Assembly (NCBI RefSeq): GCF_003814815.1
Contig: NZ_RKQQ01000005.1
Location: forward strand, 1-64,000
Reading direction: 5' to 3'
Length of the DNA: 64,000 bases
Source: Salisediminibacterium halotolerans
GTDB lineage: Bacteria; Bacillota; Bacilli; Bacillales; Salisediminibacteriaceae
In this document: positions 10,004-20,462 of the stretch, one piece after another
How the letters are laid out: every line of letters begins with the position of its first letter
How positions within the stretch are numbered: the first letter of the stretch is position 1
The notes under the pieces: model-generated
Seen by the model: the letters and a program-made list of their open reading frames with translations, nothing else
The model's database searches: none
What the model was told of the DNA's origin: nothing
Translations under genes and position numbers: made by a program

Positions 10004-11060
10004 TCAGCAGTTTGTCAGCCGGGTGCTGCGGTTTGTCTCGCCTGGAACCCCGCTTAGAGAAGGGATCGATAACGTCTTGCGCGCCAACACCGGCGGTTTG
10101 ATCGTTCTCGGTTACAATGCGGAGATGATGAACATTGTTAACGGCGGGTTTTTCATCAATTGCAATTTTTCACCGGCGTATTTATATGAGCTTGCGAAAA
10201 TGGACGGGGCGATCATCTTAAGCGAAGATGCAAGCCGGATTTTGTATGCGAACACGCAGCTTGTGCCGGACAATGACATCGAATCAACGGAAACAGGGAT
10301 TCGTCACCGGACTGCTCAGCGCGTGGCGAGGCAGACGGGAAATTTAGTGATTTCGATTTCGCAGCGGCGCAATGTCATCACCCTCTATCAAGGCGACTAC
10401 CGCTATGCGTTAAAAGATATCGGTGTGATCTTAACGAAGGCGAACCAAGCGATTCAGACGCTGGAAAAATATAAATCGGTTCTTGATCAAAGCATTACGA
10501 ACCTTGGCGCGCTCGAATTCGAGGAGCTCGTAACATTTCAGGATGTCTCGCAAGTCATGCACCGTGTGGAGATGGTTCTGCGAATCAAAAGCGAGATCAA
10601 AAATTACGTCAATGAACTCGGCGATGAAGGCCGGCTCATTTCAATGCAGCTGGAAGAACTCGTTTCCAATACTGAAAAAGAAGCGCTCGATTTAATTAAA
10701 GATTATCAGGACGGAAAAATGGAAGATCCGCGTGTTGTCCTCAGCCGTCTTCAGCGGTTATCAAGTGACGACCTGCTCGATGATCAAGTGGTTGTCAAGC
10801 TGCTCGGTTATCCCCGCATTTCAAATTTGCACGAGTACTCTCTTGAGCCGCGCGGGTACCGAATATTGAATAAGATCCCGCGCATTCCTCCGCGCGTTGT
10901 CGAGAATCTCGTCGGTTCCTATCATTCCCTCCAGCAGATTATGCGTGCAGAAATCGCTGAGCTGGATGAAGTTGACGGGATCGGTGAAGTCAGAGCGCGT
11001 AAAATTAAAGAGGGCTTAAGCCGAATTCAAGAACAGTTATTCATTGACCGACATATTTAA
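9978..11060 (+). CDS. disA: DisA, DNA-scanning diadenylate cyclase
   Basis: 360 residues. It makes cyclic di-AMP from two ATP and couples this to DNA integrity. The DAC domain shows D76-G-A and R109-H-R-T-A, the two catalytic motifs. A linker follows, then a C-terminal helix-hairpin-helix domain ([19 protein letters not shown]) that binds branched DNA. GTG start with TTAGGAGG upstream, overlapping radA. Confidence 0.96.
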   Translation: MDHQNSNYDQQFVSRVLRFVSPGTPLREGIDNVLRANTGGLIVLGYNAEMMNIVNGGFFINCNFSPAYLYELAKMDGAIILSEDASRILYANTQLVPDNDIESTETGIRHRTAQRVARQTGNLVISISQRRNVITLYQGDYRYALKDIGVILTKANQAIQTLEKYKSVLDQSITNLGALEFEELVTFQDVSQVMHRVEMVLRIKSEIKNYVNELGDEGRLISMQLEELVSNTEKEALDLIKDYQDGKMEDPRVVLSRLQRLSSDDLLDDQVVVKLLGYPRISNLHEYSLEPRGYRILNKIPRIPPRVVENLVGSYHSLQQIMRAEIAELDEVDGIGEVRARKIKEGLSRIQEQLFIDRHI

Positions 11061-11080
11061 AAGGATACCGGCGAAAGACC

Positions 11081-11109
11081 TTGACGGAGAATGTGAATAA
11101 AGATATAAT
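11081..11109 (+). promoter_or_regulatory. Promoter ahead of yacL
   Basis: TTGACG at 11081-11086 and TATAAT at 11104-11109 with a 17-bp spacer, just after disA. It would drive yacL-ispD-ispF-gltX independently of radA-disA, leaving an untranslated leader of about 130 bases. Confidence 0.75.
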
Positions 11110-11245
11110 GGCACGTTTATAGAATTGACACACATACAATGCGATGGTAAAGTTTGACTATCAAACATGTAATAATTTGTGAATTTGCCTAGAGATGAAT
11201 CAAAACGGTCCAGTCTTTCGTACAATGGTGAAAGGAGGTGACACG

Positions 11246-12352
11246 ATGCTGCGACGTATCGTTCAATTAGTGATTTTGTTTACCGGCGGAACGTTAGGGT
11301 ATCTTTTTATTCCTGACCTCGTCGTGTATCTCAGCGGCGGAAATTTGCCGCACATTCTTGTCAACAGCTATACAGGAGCTATCTTAGGTGCACTTATATT
11401 TTATTTATCTCTTCATTTTACTGTCGATCCGCTCGTACGTTTAGTTAACAATGTTGAGGACCGGCTGATTAAATTTCCGGTGACCGATTTGATTTTCGGC
11501 ACATTAGGGCTCGGTGTCGGTTTGCTGCTCGCGTTTTTGATCAGCATGGGCATAAGCAGTGTTGAAATTCCGGTATTAAGCGGGATTTTACCGCTCGTTT
11601 TAACGATGCTGCTCGGTTATCTCGGTTTTCAAGTCGGATTTAAGAAACGCGACGAAATAATGGCGTTAATCCCATCGTCCAAACAGGCCGGGCGTAAAAC
11701 CGGCGGTACAGAGGACGAAGATCCTGTAAATAAAGGCACAAAAGGATCATTAAAAATCCTTGATACGAGCGTTATTATTGACGGCCGTATTGCTGATATT
11801 TGTCAATCGGGATTTATGGAAGGGACGCTTTTAATTCCTGAATTTGTTTTGGAAGAGCTTCAGCATATTGCCGATTCTTCGGACGTTTTAAAGCGGAATC
11901 GCGGCCGCCGCGGCTTGGACATTCTAAACCGAATTCAAAAAGAACTGCCGATTAATGTCGAGATTTATGACGGAGATTTTGAAGATATTCACGAAGTGGA
12001 CTCCAAACTCGTTAAGCTGGCGAAGCTGCTCGACGGGTATGTTGTAACGAACGATTTTAATTTAAACAAAGTCTGTGATTTGCAAGGCGTTGATGTGCTC
12101 AATATTAACGATCTTGCCAATGCAGTCAAACCGGTTGTTCTTCCCGGCGAGGAAATGCCTGTGCAAGTTATCAAGGACGGCAAGGAACAAAATCAGGGTG
12201 TCGCCTATTTGGATGACGGCACGATGATCGTTGTTGAAGACGGCCGCGGATATATCGGCGACACAGTCGAAGTCGTCGTGACGAGTGTGCTGCAAACATC
12301 TGCCGGACGAATGATTTTTGCCAAACCGAAACCGATGGAAAAAGCGCAATAA
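11246..12352 (+). CDS. yacL: YacL-type membrane PIN/TRAM protein
   Basis: 368 residues. About four membrane helices (roughly 1-140), then a PIN nuclease-like domain starting at [18 protein letters not shown] with acidic metal-binding residues (D of DTS, E of LEEL, D of VTNDFNL), then a C-terminal TRAM domain ([21 protein letters not shown]). Probably a membrane-anchored RNA-acting protein; the exact substrate is unknown. The ATG at 11246 follows AAAGGAGGTG. An in-frame ATG at 11195 lacks an RBS. Confidence 0.9.
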   Translation: MLRRIVQLVILFTGGTLGYLFIPDLVVYLSGGNLPHILVNSYTGAILGALIFYLSLHFTVDPLVRLVNNVEDRLIKFPVTDLIFGTLGLGVGLLLAFLISMGISSVEIPVLSGILPLVLTMLLGYLGFQVGFKKRDEIMALIPSSKQAGRKTGGTEDEDPVNKGTKGSLKILDTSVIIDGRIADICQSGFMEGTLLIPEFVLEELQHIADSSDVLKRNRGRRGLDILNRIQKELPINVEIYDGDFEDIHEVDSKLVKLAKLLDGYVVTNDFNLNKVCDLQGVDVLNINDLANAVKPVVLPGEEMPVQVIKDGKEQNQGVAYLDDGTMIVVEDGRGYIGDTVEVVVTSVLQTSAGRMIFAKPKPMEKAQ

Positions 12353-12392
12353 AATGGCTTTAAGTTAACCAATTTGAAAAGGAACGGTTGCA

Positions 12393-13085
12393 ATGAAACC
12401 TTATTATGTCGTTATTCCTGCTGCCGGTTACGGCTCACGAATGAAAGCGGGAAAAAATAAACAATTTATTACGATTGAAGGGGTTCCCCTCCTGATTCAC
12501 ACACTCCGTGTGTTTCAGGAGGATTCTCTATGTGAAGGTATCGTTCTTGCTGTGAATGAAGCGGAACGAGACGAAATGCGTAAAATGACAGCTGATGCCG
12601 GCATCACAAAAGTGATCGGTATTGTGCCCGGCGGCCGCGAACGGCAGCAGAGTGTGTTCGAAGGTCTTAAAGCACTTTCAGGCAATCCGGTCGTGCTTAT
12701 TCATGACGGAGCCCGTCCGTTCATCCGCACCGAAACGCTCCGCCGTCTGATTGAAGCGGTCGATAAAGATGTCGGCGCAGTTGCGGGTGTACCGGTAAAA
12801 GATACAGTAAAGGAAGCCATTATGGGCAGCGTAAAGAAGACACTGGACCGATCATTACTTTGGCTGATTCAAACCCCCCAGGCGTTTTACTTGGAAGACA
12901 TCCGAAGCGCGCACAAATTGGCTGAAGATGACAATCATCCCGCGACAGACGATGCCAGCCTGTTTGAATATGCGGGAAAAACGGTGAAAGTGGTTGAAGG
13001 TACATACGAAAACATTAAAGTGACAACACCGGAAGATTTGATGTTTGCGGAAGCAATTATCCGCAAACGGGAAGAGGAGAGATGA
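12393..13085 (+). CDS. ispD: IspD, 2-C-methyl-D-erythritol 4-phosphate cytidylyltransferase
   Basis: 230 residues. It joins CTP and MEP to form CDP-ME in the non-mevalonate isoprenoid pathway. The N-terminal nucleotide-binding signature is [28 protein letters not shown] and [12 protein letters not shown] follow, as in the family. It is paired with ispF, whose start overlaps its stop region, so two steps of one pathway are co-expressed. Confidence 0.96.
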   Translation: MKPYYVVIPAAGYGSRMKAGKNKQFITIEGVPLLIHTLRVFQEDSLCEGIVLAVNEAERDEMRKMTADAGITKVIGIVPGGRERQQSVFEGLKALSGNPVVLIHDGARPFIRTETLRRLIEAVDKDVGAVAGVPVKDTVKEAIMGSVKKTLDRSLLWLIQTPQAFYLEDIRSAHKLAEDDNHPATDDASLFEYAGKTVKVVEGTYENIKVTTPEDLMFAEAIIRKREEER

Positions 13086-13087
13086 CG

Positions 13088-13567
13088 ATGCGTGTCGGAC
13101 AAGGGTTTGACGTTCACCAACTGCAAGAAGGCCGTCCGCTCATTCTTGGCGGGATTACGATTCCGCACAGCAAAGGATTAACGGGCCACTCGGATGCTGA
13201 TGTACTTTTGCATACGATCGCGGATGCGGTGCTCGGAGCTTTGGCAGAAGGCGACATCGGCAAGCATTTTCCCGATACAGATCCTGCCTATCAAAACGCC
13301 GATTCAGCCGAACTGTTAACACACGTTTGGTCTTTAGCCCGCGAGCGCGGCTATAAATTAGGCAATGCGGATTGTACAATCATGGCGGAAAAACCGAAGA
13401 TGGCTCCGTTTATCAGTGCGATGCGCGAACGGATTGCGGAGCTTTTGCAAACGGATATCATAAACGTCAATGTGAAAGCGACAACGACGGAGAAATTAGG
13501 ATTTGCCGGCCGGGAGGAAGGCATAGCAGCGCAAGCTGTGGTATTATTAACGGAGAATTCAGACTGA
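13088..13567 (+). CDS. ispF: IspF, 2-C-methyl-D-erythritol 2,4-cyclodiphosphate synthase
   Basis: 159 residues. It cyclises CDP-ME 2-phosphate with release of CMP. The zinc-binding D-x-H motif is in [32 protein letters not shown] carries the family signature. The chosen ATG at 13088 is well spaced from GAGGAGAG; an ATG at 13082 is also in frame but too close to it. It is the second step of the ispDF pair. Confidence 0.95.
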   Translation: MRVGQGFDVHQLQEGRPLILGGITIPHSKGLTGHSDADVLLHTIADAVLGALAEGDIGKHFPDTDPAYQNADSAELLTHVWSLARERGYKLGNADCTIMAEKPKMAPFISAMRERIAELLQTDIINVNVKATTTEKLGFAGREEGIAAQAVVLLTENSD

Positions 13568-13597
13568 AAATATTATCGAAATGGCAGGTGTTTTACT

Positions 13598-15067
13598 GTG
13601 AGTGATCAAGTACGAGTGCGCTTTGCGCCGAGTCCGACCGGACATTTGCATATCGGCGGCGCCCGTTCGGCTCTGTTTAATTATTTATTTGCACGAAATC
13701 AAAACGGGTCATTTATCGTTCGGATTGAAGATACAGATGCAGCGAGAAATGTCGATACCGCGACGGAAAAGCTGCTGGAAAGCTTAAAATGGCTCGGTAT
13801 TGACTGGGATGAGAGCGTTGATACCGGCGGGGATTACGGTCCGTACAAAAGCATGGACCGGCTGGATATTTACCGGAAATATGTCGATCAGCTTTTAGCC
13901 GAAGGCAAAGCTTATCACTGCTATATGACACAAGAAGAATTAGAAAAAGAGCGCGAAGAACAGCGCGCACGCGGAGAAACACCGATGTACAGCGGGCGCG
14001 ACCGGAATTTAACTGACGAACAAAAGCAAGCATACGAAGCGGAAGGACGCAAGCCGGTTGTAAGGTTTGTTGTCCCGGCCGGCGAAGAGATTATTGTTGA
14101 TGACGAAGTGCGCGGACAAGTATCGTTTGAATCTGACGGAATCGGCGACTTTGTTATCGTTCGGCAAGACGGGATTCCGACGTATAATTTCGCTGTCGTT
14201 ATCGATGATTATTTGATGGAAATTTCGCACGTCATTCGCGGAGAAGAACACCTTTCGAATGCGCCGAGACAAGTGCTGCTTTATCAGGCTTTTGGCTGGA
14301 AAACACCGAAATTCGCGCACGCTTCGCTGATTTTGAACGAAGAACGGCAAAAAATGAGCAAACGTGAAGAATCGATTATTCAATTTATCGAACAGTACCG
14401 CGAACTCGGCTATATGCCGGAAGCGGTCGTTAACTTTATCGCGCTGCTTGGCTGGTCGCCGGGCGGCGAACAAGAACTGCTCTCGATGGATGAATTGATT
14501 GAGCAATTTGAACTCGGCCGGGTCATTAAAGCTCCTGCTGTGTTCGATACGGCAAAAATGGCTTGGATGAATAACCAATATATGAAAGAAGCTGACGATG
14601 ACCGTGTCGTTTGGCTTGCGCTGCCTCATCTAAAAAAAGCCGACCGTTTGCCGGAGTTTATGTCCGAACAGCAAAAACAGTGGGCATACGAACTGATCGT
14701 GCTTCATAAAGAGAAGATGACGTGCGGAGCGGATATCGTTGAGTTGACAGATCTCTTTTTTCATGATGAAATTCAATATAACAGTGAAGCGCAGGAAGTT
14801 CTGGCTGAAGAGCAAGTTCCCGAGGTGTTGCAGAGCTTTGCCGAGCAGCTCCGCCTGATCGATTCATTTGAAGCGGACGCGGTCAAACAAGCGATGAAGG
14901 CCGTTCAAAAAGAGACTGGATACAAAGGCAAACAGCTCTTTATGCCGATCCGCGTCGCGGTGTCCGGACAAAAACACGGGCCGGATTTGCCGAAAATGAT
15001 TTCTTTGTTAGGCCGGGAGACAGTGTCTGACCGCATTACGGCTCTTCTAAAGGATGACGACAGCTAA
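13598..15067 (+). CDS. gltX: Glutamyl-tRNA synthetase
   Basis: 489 residues. It charges tRNA-Glu (and tRNA-Gln in bacteria using the amidotransferase route). The class I HIGH-type motif is in [17 protein letters not shown] and KMSKS in [13 protein letters not shown] start after GGCAGGTG. Most of the next 320 bases form the T-box leader of the cysE operon rather than further gltX sequence. Confidence 0.96.
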   Translation: MSDQVRVRFAPSPTGHLHIGGARSALFNYLFARNQNGSFIVRIEDTDAARNVDTATEKLLESLKWLGIDWDESVDTGGDYGPYKSMDRLDIYRKYVDQLLAEGKAYHCYMTQEELEKEREEQRARGETPMYSGRDRNLTDEQKQAYEAEGRKPVVRFVVPAGEEIIVDDEVRGQVSFESDGIGDFVIVRQDGIPTYNFAVVIDDYLMEISHVIRGEEHLSNAPRQVLLYQAFGWKTPKFAHASLILNEERQKMSKREESIIQFIEQYRELGYMPEAVVNFIALLGWSPGGEQELLSMDELIEQFELGRVIKAPAVFDTAKMAWMNNQYMKEADDDRVVWLALPHLKKADRLPEFMSEQQKQWAYELIVLHKEKMTCGADIVELTDLFFHDEIQYNSEAQEVLAEEQVPEVLQSFAEQLRLIDSFEADAVKQAMKAVQKETGYKGKQLFMPIRVAVSGQKHGPDLPKMISLLGRETVSDRITALLKDDDS

Positions 15068-15099
15068 ATAACCAGACGCAGATAAGGATAAGTAAACAG

Positions 15100-15335
15100 C
15101 GAGGCTTTTTTATAGAGAGGGCTCCCGCGGCTGAAAGGAACCTACTGAGCAGCTGTTGAAATGCCCCTTGGAGTCACTCGACTGAAATCCGCAGACCGGA
15201 GAGTAGGAAGAGCGGGATAAAGGCCGTTATCCTTTCAAAAGCGAAACGCAGAGCAAAATTACGGCTGCGTTTAAACAGAGTGGAACCGCGTTTATGAACG
15301 TCTCTGTGTCATCACGGCACAGGGGCGTTTTTTTA
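15100..15335 (+). promoter_or_regulatory. T-box leader specific for tRNA-Cys
   Basis: The conserved T-box antiterminator element is AGAGTGGAACCGCG (15277-15290). The specifier codon is read as TGC (Cys) at 15162-15164 after GAA, in the expected Stem I loop. A terminator follows: ACGTCTCTGTG pairing with CACAGGGGCGT and a run of T ending at 15335. Uncharged tRNA-Cys should stabilise the antiterminator and turn on cysE-cysS. The 5' boundary is approximate. Confidence 0.92.
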
Positions 15336-15386
15336 TTTATACAGGTGTTGATGAAAAAAATTGTGAAAAGAGAGGAGGGTGCCCGG

Positions 15387-16091
15387 TTGTTACAAACATT
15401 AAAAAACGACGTCGATGTCGTTTTAGATCAGGATCCGGCGGCACGCAACCGATTTGAAGTGATGGTCAATTACGCAGGTGTCCATGCGATATGGAGTCAC
15501 CGTTTAGCTCATTGGCTATGGAATAAGAAGTTTTATTTCATTGCCCGGTATATTTCGCAAGTCAGCCGTTTTTTTACCGGGATTGAAATCCATCCGGGGG
15601 CAAAAATCGGCCAGCGGCTGTTTATTGATCACGGCATGGGCATTGTCATCGGGGAAACGTGCGAAATCGGCAATAACGTGTCGCTCTTTCAAGGTGTCAC
15701 GTTAGGCGGTACCGGCAAAGAAAAAGGGAAGCGCCATCCGACGATTGAAGACGATGTTTTGATTGCGACCGGAGCGAAAATTCTCGGATCGATGACGATC
15801 GGGCAAGGATCCCGCATCGGAGCGGGTTCAGTCGTGTTAAAAGAAGTTCCGCCGAATGCCACGGTTGTCGGCATTCCCGGCAAAGTCGTCGTTCAGGACG
15901 GGGTCAAAGTTGAAGGAAGCCTTGACCATCATAAGCTCCCCGATCCGATTCAAGATAAATTCAAAGAGCTGGAAGCTGAAATTGAGGCATTAAAAGCGGA
16001 AGTATCGCAGCTGCGCGGCAGTGTTGCGAATGAGGCAACGCAAACGGAAGACAAGAAGGAGGAGTCATCTCGTGACGATTCAGCTTTATAA
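15387..16091 (+). CDS. cysE: Serine O-acetyltransferase
   Basis: 234 residues. It acetylates L-serine with acetyl-CoA, the first step of cysteine synthesis. A left-handed beta-helix of hexapeptide repeats ([20 protein letters not shown]) and the [18 protein letters not shown] loop are visible, followed by an acidic, Gln- and Glu-rich tail. The TTG at 15387 follows AGAGGAGGGTGCCCGG. An upstream in-frame ATG at 15294 lies inside the T-box terminator and cannot be the start. cysS overlaps its last 20 bases. Confidence 0.94.
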   Translation: MLQTLKNDVDVVLDQDPAARNRFEVMVNYAGVHAIWSHRLAHWLWNKKFYFIARYISQVSRFFTGIEIHPGAKIGQRLFIDHGMGIVIGETCEIGNNVSLFQGVTLGGTGKEKGKRHPTIEDDVLIATGAKILGSMTIGQGSRIGAGSVVLKEVPPNATVVGIPGKVVVQDGVKVEGSLDHHKLPDPIQDKFKELEAEIEALKAEVSQLRGSVANEATQTEDKKEESSRDDSAL

Positions 16092-17478
16092 TACACTGAC
16101 ACGGCAAAAAGAACGGTTTGAACCGATTGAAGAAGGTAAAGTGAAAATGTATGTGTGCGGACCGACGGTGTATAATTATATTCACATCGGCAACGCGCGT
16201 CCGGCCGTCGTTTTTGATATGGTCCGGCGCTATCTGGAATACCGCGGTTATGACGTTCATTATGTATCAAACTTCACGGATGTCGATGACAAAATTATCA
16301 AATCAGCGGAAGAGTTAGATCAAGATGTGATGGCCGTTGCAGAGAGGTTTATCGATGCGTATTACGAAGATACGGAAGCGCTCGGCGTCAAAAAAGCGGA
16401 TGAACATCCGCGTGTAACGGATACGATGCCGGAGATCATCGCCTTTATTGAACGCTTGGTTGCCAAAGGGTACGCCTATGAATCCGACGGCGACGTCTAT
16501 TTTCGCACGCGTAAATTTGAAAACTACGGGCAGCTGTCACATCAGTCGATCGATGATTTGCAGGCCGGAGCGCGCATTCAAGTCGGTGAAAAGAAAGAAG
16601 ATCCGCTTGATTTTGTCTTGTGGAAAAAGGCAAAAGACAATGAAATTGCGTGGGAAAGTCCGTGGGGCAACGGTCGGCCCGGCTGGCATATCGAATGCTC
16701 GGCGATGGTCAAAAAACACTTAGGTGAAACGATCGATATTCATGCCGGCGGGCAAGACCTTTCTTTTCCGCATCACGAAAACGAAATAGCCCAATCGGAA
16801 GCTCTGAATGAAAAAAAGATGGCCAATTACTGGATTCACAACGGCTATATCAATATCGACAATGAGAAGATGTCCAAATCGCTGGATAACTTCATTCTTG
16901 TCCATGACATTATAAAACAGTACGACCCGGAAATTGTCCGCTTTTTCATCGTTAATGCTCATTACCGCAGTCCGATTAACTTCAGTGATGAGCAGCTGAA
17001 TGCCGCCGGGAAAGCTCTTGAGCGGATCCGCACGACGTATCAGAATACGGCGCACCGCCTCGCGGAATCGGCGGACCTCGGCAGCGATGCAGACAGCTGG
17101 AAAGAGAAAATCATATCCCACCGCGAACGCTTTATCGAAGCGATGGACGACGACTTTAACAGCGCGAATGCCGTCGCTGTAATGTTTGATCTTGTTAAAA
17201 CGGCGAATTTATATCTGGAAGAAAAACAGACCGCAAAGTCCGTTTTGCAATCATTTTTGGACGAATTTGACGATATGGCGTTCGTCCTCGGCATTAAAGT
17301 GAAAGAGGAAGAAGAGCTGCTCGATGAAGAGATTGAACAGCTGATCGAAGAACGGGTTGAAGCGCGAAAAAACCGTCATTTTCAACGGGCGGACGAAATT
17401 CGTGATCTGTTGAAAGAAAAAGGGATTGTCTTAGAGGATACACCGCAAGGCACGCGCTGGAAAAGAGGGGACGTATGA
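16072..17478 (+). CDS. cysS: Cysteinyl-tRNA synthetase
   Basis: 468 residues. Charges tRNA-Cys. The HIGH motif is in [16 protein letters not shown] in [10 protein letters not shown]. Zinc ligands are expected at [12 protein letters not shown] and FPHHENE, all present. GTG start at 16072 after AAGGAGGAG, inside the end of cysE. It lies under the same T-box as cysE, so cysteine supply and use respond together to tRNA-Cys charging. Confidence 0.96.
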   Translation: MTIQLYNTLTRQKERFEPIEEGKVKMYVCGPTVYNYIHIGNARPAVVFDMVRRYLEYRGYDVHYVSNFTDVDDKIIKSAEELDQDVMAVAERFIDAYYEDTEALGVKKADEHPRVTDTMPEIIAFIERLVAKGYAYESDGDVYFRTRKFENYGQLSHQSIDDLQAGARIQVGEKKEDPLDFVLWKKAKDNEIAWESPWGNGRPGWHIECSAMVKKHLGETIDIHAGGQDLSFPHHENEIAQSEALNEKKMANYWIHNGYINIDNEKMSKSLDNFILVHDIIKQYDPEIVRFFIVNAHYRSPINFSDEQLNAAGKALERIRTTYQNTAHRLAESADLGSDADSWKEKIISHRERFIEAMDDDFNSANAVAVMFDLVKTANLYLEEKQTAKSVLQSFLDEFDDMAFVLGIKVKEEEELLDEEIEQLIEERVEARKNRHFQRADEIRDLLKEKGIVLEDTPQGTRWKRGDV

Positions 17479-17894
17479 AACTCAATGAACCGATTGAGGA
17501 ACCGAAACAGCTGAATCCGCTCGCGCTGGCATATATGGGTGATGCTGTATTAGATATGTATGTGCGTTACCGGCTGCTGGCGCGGGGAAATGTTCGGCCG
17601 AATAAACTGCATAAAGCGGCGACCTCTTATGTGTCGGCTAAAGCGCAGGCATATGTGCTGCAAACGCTCGTGGATAATCTTGAGCTGACAGAAGAAGAAG
17701 CCGCTGTCGCGAGGCGCGGGCGAAATGCCAAATCCGGAACCGTGCCGAAAAATACAAATCAGCAAACATATCATTTAAGCACGGCTTATGAAGCTTTAAT
17801 AGGGTATTTATACGTGACAGAAGGCCGTGAGCGGATGGAAGAGCTGATTGCCCGCAGCTTTGAACTGATTGAGGAGCGAAAGGAGGTTAAGTAA
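17475..17894 (+). CDS. mrnC: Mini-ribonuclease III
   Basis: 139 residues. An RNase III catalytic domain without the double-stranded-RNA-binding domain, which matures 23S rRNA ends in Bacillus. [12 protein letters not shown] holds the catalytic Asp and YEALIGYLY the second acidic motif. Starts 4 bp before cysS ends and finishes at the first base of rlmB, so it is tightly coupled to both. Confidence 0.94.
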   Translation: MKLNEPIEEPKQLNPLALAYMGDAVLDMYVRYRLLARGNVRPNKLHKAATSYVSAKAQAYVLQTLVDNLELTEEEAAVARRGRNAKSGTVPKNTNQQTYHLSTAYEALIGYLYVTEGRERMEELIARSFELIEERKEVK

Positions 17895-18646
17895 TGGCTT
17901 CAGAAGATTATATTGCCGGAAAGAACCCTGTTATCGAGGCGTTAAAAGGCGAGCAGACCGTGCACAAAGTTTGGGTGGCCGAAGGATCGCAGCGCGGACA
18001 AATGAACGAGGTTGTCAAGCTGGCGAAAAGTGCTTCCGTTCAATTGCAGTTTGTGCCGAAAAAGAAGCTTGATCAGCTTTATGACAGCACGAACCATCAA
18101 GGCGTTGTCGCCCAAGTTGCCGCGTTTAAATATGCCAATCTGGATGCATTGTTTCTAGAAGCGGACAAACACGGAGAAGAACCTTTCTTTTTGCTGCTGG
18201 ATGAAATTGAAGATCCGCATAACCTCGGAGCAATCTTGCGAACGGCTGATGCTGCCGGTGTGCACGGGGTGATCATTCCGAAGCGCCGAGCAGCCGGATT
18301 AACGTCCACGGTAGCAAAAGCCTCCGCAGGCGCCGTTTCACATGTTCCGGTCGCGCGTGTGACGAATTTAGCCCGCACGATGGAAGAACTGAAAAATCGC
18401 GGACTTTGGTTTGCCGGTACAGATGCAGACGCACCGGCCGATTACCGCGATCTCGACGCAGCAATGCCGATATGCCTTGTGATCGGGAGTGAAGGCAAAG
18501 GATTAAGCCGTTTAGTAAAAGAAAAATGTGATTTTCTTATCCGCCTGCCGCTTAAAGGGCATGTAACATCGCTGAACGCCTCGGTCGCAGCGAGTCTGCT
18601 CATGTACGAGGTGCTTCGCAAGCGTCCGGAACAGGAGCGGAAGTAG
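17894..18646 (+). CDS. rlmB: RlmB-like 23S rRNA 2'-O-methyltransferase (SpoU)
   Basis: 250 residues. An N-terminal L30e-like substrate-binding domain, then a SPOUT knot with the three SpoU motifs: EIEDPHNLGAILRTADAAGVHGV, LVIGSEGKGLSRLVKE and IRLPLKGHVTSLNASVAASL. It methylates ribose in 23S rRNA (G2251 in E. coli). Follows mrnC directly; the pairing of two 23S rRNA processing genes is conserved. Confidence 0.93.
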   Translation: MASEDYIAGKNPVIEALKGEQTVHKVWVAEGSQRGQMNEVVKLAKSASVQLQFVPKKKLDQLYDSTNHQGVVAQVAAFKYANLDALFLEADKHGEEPFFLLLDEIEDPHNLGAILRTADAAGVHGVIIPKRRAAGLTSTVAKASAGAVSHVPVARVTNLARTMEELKNRGLWFAGTDADAPADYRDLDAAMPICLVIGSEGKGLSRLVKEKCDFLIRLPLKGHVTSLNASVAASLLMYEVLRKRPEQERK

Positions 18647-18647
18647 T

Positions 18648-19157
18648 ATGCGCCGTATACTGCTTGTAGATGGTTATAATATCATCGGTGACTGGCCCGA
18701 ATTAAAAGAACTGCAGCAAGCTGACCTTGAAGGCGCCCGTGACATGCTGATTGAGCGGCTGGCAGAGTACCAGGCTTATACAGGAACCGAAGTGATGGTC
18801 ATTTTTGATGCGCATATGGTGCCGGGCCTCGGTAAAAAATACCGCAACTTTGCGATTGAAATCATCTATACCCGTGAAAAAGAAACCGCGGATGAACGAA
18901 TTGAGAAGCTCGTCAACGATCTGAAAAGAGTCGATAAACAAATTTATGTGGCCACGTCCGATTTTGTTGAACAGCGGGTGATTTTTGCCAGCGGTGCGTA
19001 TCGAAAATCAGCGCGCGAACTGCGGACGGAAATGGAACAAATCGAAGAGCATATTTCCAAAGATGTTGAGCAGTCGAATAAACAAAAGGCGCGGACGCGT
19101 CTGCCGATAGCGAAAGAAGTAGCTGAACGGCTTGAACAGATGAGGCGCCGCAAATGA
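18648..19157 (+). CDS. rae1: Rae1/YacP, ribosome-associated NYN-domain endonuclease
   Basis: 169 residues. A NYN (PIN-like) nuclease domain: LLVDGYNIIGDW contains the first catalytic Asp, VMVIFDAHMVPG the second, TADERIEKLV and VATSDFVEQ the others. In B. subtilis this protein enters the ribosomal A site and cuts mRNAs during translation. Last gene of the T-box operon; its stop is 6 bp before the sigH promoter. Confidence 0.92.
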   Translation: MRRILLVDGYNIIGDWPELKELQQADLEGARDMLIERLAEYQAYTGTEVMVIFDAHMVPGLGKKYRNFAIEIIYTREKETADERIEKLVNDLKRVDKQIYVATSDFVEQRVIFASGAYRKSARELRTEMEQIEEHISKDVEQSNKQKARTRLPIAKEVAERLEQMRRRK

Positions 19158-19163
19158 CAGATA

Positions 19164-19193
19164 TTGACGTGCCGCTGTTCGTTTCGGTATAAT
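19164..19193 (+). promoter_or_regulatory. sigH promoter
   Basis: TTGACG at 19164-19169 and a perfect TATAAT at 19188-19193, 18-bp spacer. It gives a leader of about 195 bases before the sigH start, containing a strong fold. Confidence 0.8.
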
Positions 19194-19248
19194 AGCGTTA
19201 CAGAAACCGTTAACAATTCAATTTAGCAACCGAAAAGCAATATGAAAC

Positions 19249-19308
19249 GCCGGCTTTAAAAGAAGGGCAGCAAAACCTGCTGTTTCGTGGTGAGAAGCCG
19301 GCCTTTTC
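19249..19308 (+). promoter_or_regulatory. Nested hairpin, terminator-like, in the sigH leader
   Basis: GCCGGCTT (19249-19256) pairs with AAGCCGGC (19295-19302), followed by CTTTTCT. Inside lies a second hairpin, CAGC pairing with GCTG near 19268-19282. It may end the yac transcript, or attenuate the sigH transcript that begins just upstream. The position downstream of the sigH promoter favours a leader role. Confidence 0.6.
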
Positions 19309-19394
19309 TATAAATTATGTTTTTCACCTGTCCGGAAATTGAAACATACACGCTTGTTTCCAGATGGAGAAAACGACAGGTCGGAGGGATGGTT

Positions 19395-20051
19395 GTGGCT
19401 TTGAACCTCATCGAACATCAACGGCAAACGCAGTTTAAAGGCGCGGAGGATGAAGAGTTGGTTCAGTACGCGCGGAACGGTGATACGTCTGCTCTTGAAT
19501 TTTTGATCACGAAATACAAAAACTTTGTACGGGCAAAGGCACGCTCGTATTTTCTGATCGGAGCGGACCATGAAGATATCGTTCAAGAAGGGATGATCGG
19601 TCTTTACAAAGCAATCCGTGATTTTCAAGGCGGCAAAAAAGCGTCTTTCCGCGCATTTGCAGAGCTGTGTATTACCCGGCAAATTATTACGGCGATCAAG
19701 ACGGCGACACGGCAAAAGCACATTCCCCTCAACTCCTACGTATCGCTTGATAAACCGATTTATGATGAAGAATCAGAGCGGACCTTGCTGGATGTGATTG
19801 TTGGCAACAGCGAACTCGAACCGGAGCATCTGCTCATTAACCAAGAAGAATATAACGATGTGCAAACAACGATGGAAGAGCTTTTATCGGATTTAGAACA
19901 AAAAGCGTTGATGCTTTACTTAGAAGGGCGCACGTATCAAGAAATGTCCGATGAGCTGAACCGGCATGTGAAATCGATCGATAATGCCTTGCAGCGGGTC
20001 AAGCGAAAACTCGAGGACCGTGAAGAAATCAAGTCGGTGAAACTTCCGTGA
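19395..20051 (+). CDS. sigH: SigH, RNA polymerase sigma-30 (sporulation/competence onset)
   Basis: 218 residues with GTG start 6 bases after GGAGGG; the ATG at 19389 is too close to that RBS. Sigma region 2 (GADHEDIVQEGMIGLYKAIRDF and FAELCITRQIITAIKTATRQKH) and region 4 (LEGRTYQEMSDELNRHVKSI) are intact. In Bacillus SigH drives early sporulation and stationary-phase genes. The length equals that of B. subtilis. Its terminator region is split by repeat copy 2. Confidence 0.95.
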   Translation: MALNLIEHQRQTQFKGAEDEELVQYARNGDTSALEFLITKYKNFVRAKARSYFLIGADHEDIVQEGMIGLYKAIRDFQGGKKASFRAFAELCITRQIITAIKTATRQKHIPLNSYVSLDKPIYDEESERTLLDVIVGNSELEPEHLLINQEEYNDVQTTMEELLSDLEQKALMLYLEGRTYQEMSDELNRHVKSIDNALQRVKRKLEDREEIKSVKLP

Positions 20052-20072
20052 AAAGCAGGCTGCGCCTGCTTT
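20052..20072 (+). terminator. Hairpin at sigH end (left partner of repeat copy 2)
   Basis: AAAGCAGGC, then TGC, then GCCTGCTTT: a self-complementary hairpin starting within the sigH stop codon region, with only a short T-run. It is the exact reverse complement of the terminator at 20330-20350. Confidence 0.6.
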
Positions 20073-20330
20073 CAGATTGTAAACAAATTATTATTTTGAC
20101 GTAAGCCACGAAGCCACTGCCCTCCGCTTGCCCCGGGCAAGGACTCAGCTAGGATTCGCCGGCATGAGGCCGCCGAATCCGGATCTTCGTCTCTTGCTTT
20201 CCCGGAGGCGTCGGAGGAGTGGATGCGCGGCTTCCTTTATTATGCATACACTCGATTCAAAGAAGGATGCGTCGTCATCCGTTCCTTTTAATATGACATC
20301 GATCGAATTCATGACTTTGTCAACGCTCTA
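20072..20330 (+). repeat. Terminator-nested palindromic repeat, copy 2
   Basis: Starts TCAGATTGTAAACAAA and contains the family core CCTCCGCTTGCCCCGGGCAA, GGACTCAGCTAG, a hairpin (ATTCGCCGG / CCGCCGAAT, imperfect), GGATCTTCGT and CCCGGAGGCGTCGGAGGAG. The tail reads ACATCGATCGA then ATGACTTTGTCAACG. The right end is an imperfect inverse of the left end (ACAAA / TTTGT). Flanked on both sides by the sigH terminator hairpin. No plausible gene inside; a 67-codon open frame has no RBS. Confidence 0.87.
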
Positions 20331-20358
20331 AAGCAGGCGCAGCCTGCTTTTTTCTTTT
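20330..20358 (+). terminator. sigH terminator (right partner of repeat copy 2)
   Basis: AAAGCAGGC, GCA loop, GCCTGCTTT and further T-rich bases (TTTCTTTTT). A good intrinsic terminator, placed 280 bp after the sigH stop because the repeat separates it from the gene. Confidence 0.85.
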
Positions 20359-20390
20359 TGTGACAGGGATTTTCCGGCAATCAGATCTGA

Positions 20391-20420
20391 TTGACACATG
20401 CCGCACGACTGTGGTACTTT
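20391..20420 (+). promoter_or_regulatory. Promoter of rpmG-secE-nusG
   Basis: TTGACA at 20391-20396 and TACTTT at 20415-20420 with an 18-bp spacer, 43 bp before the rpmG start. Confidence 0.65.
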
Positions 20421-20462
20421 GATTTAGTATGTATAGAGCGTAAGGTGCAGAGGAGAATAGAC

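Noticed and set aside
9978-11245. A c-di-AMP (ydaO-type) riboswitch near disA
   Set aside because: The disA-yacL spacer shows only a promoter; no ydaO signature or fold was found.
15294-15386. N-terminal extension of CysE starting at 15294
   Set aside because: This start lies inside the T-box terminator hairpin; the TTG at 15387 has a strong RBS and gives the family length.
20128-20331. 67-codon open frame in repeat copy 2
   Set aside because: Its sequence is the repeat core read through; no RBS, and the frame is not kept in other copies.
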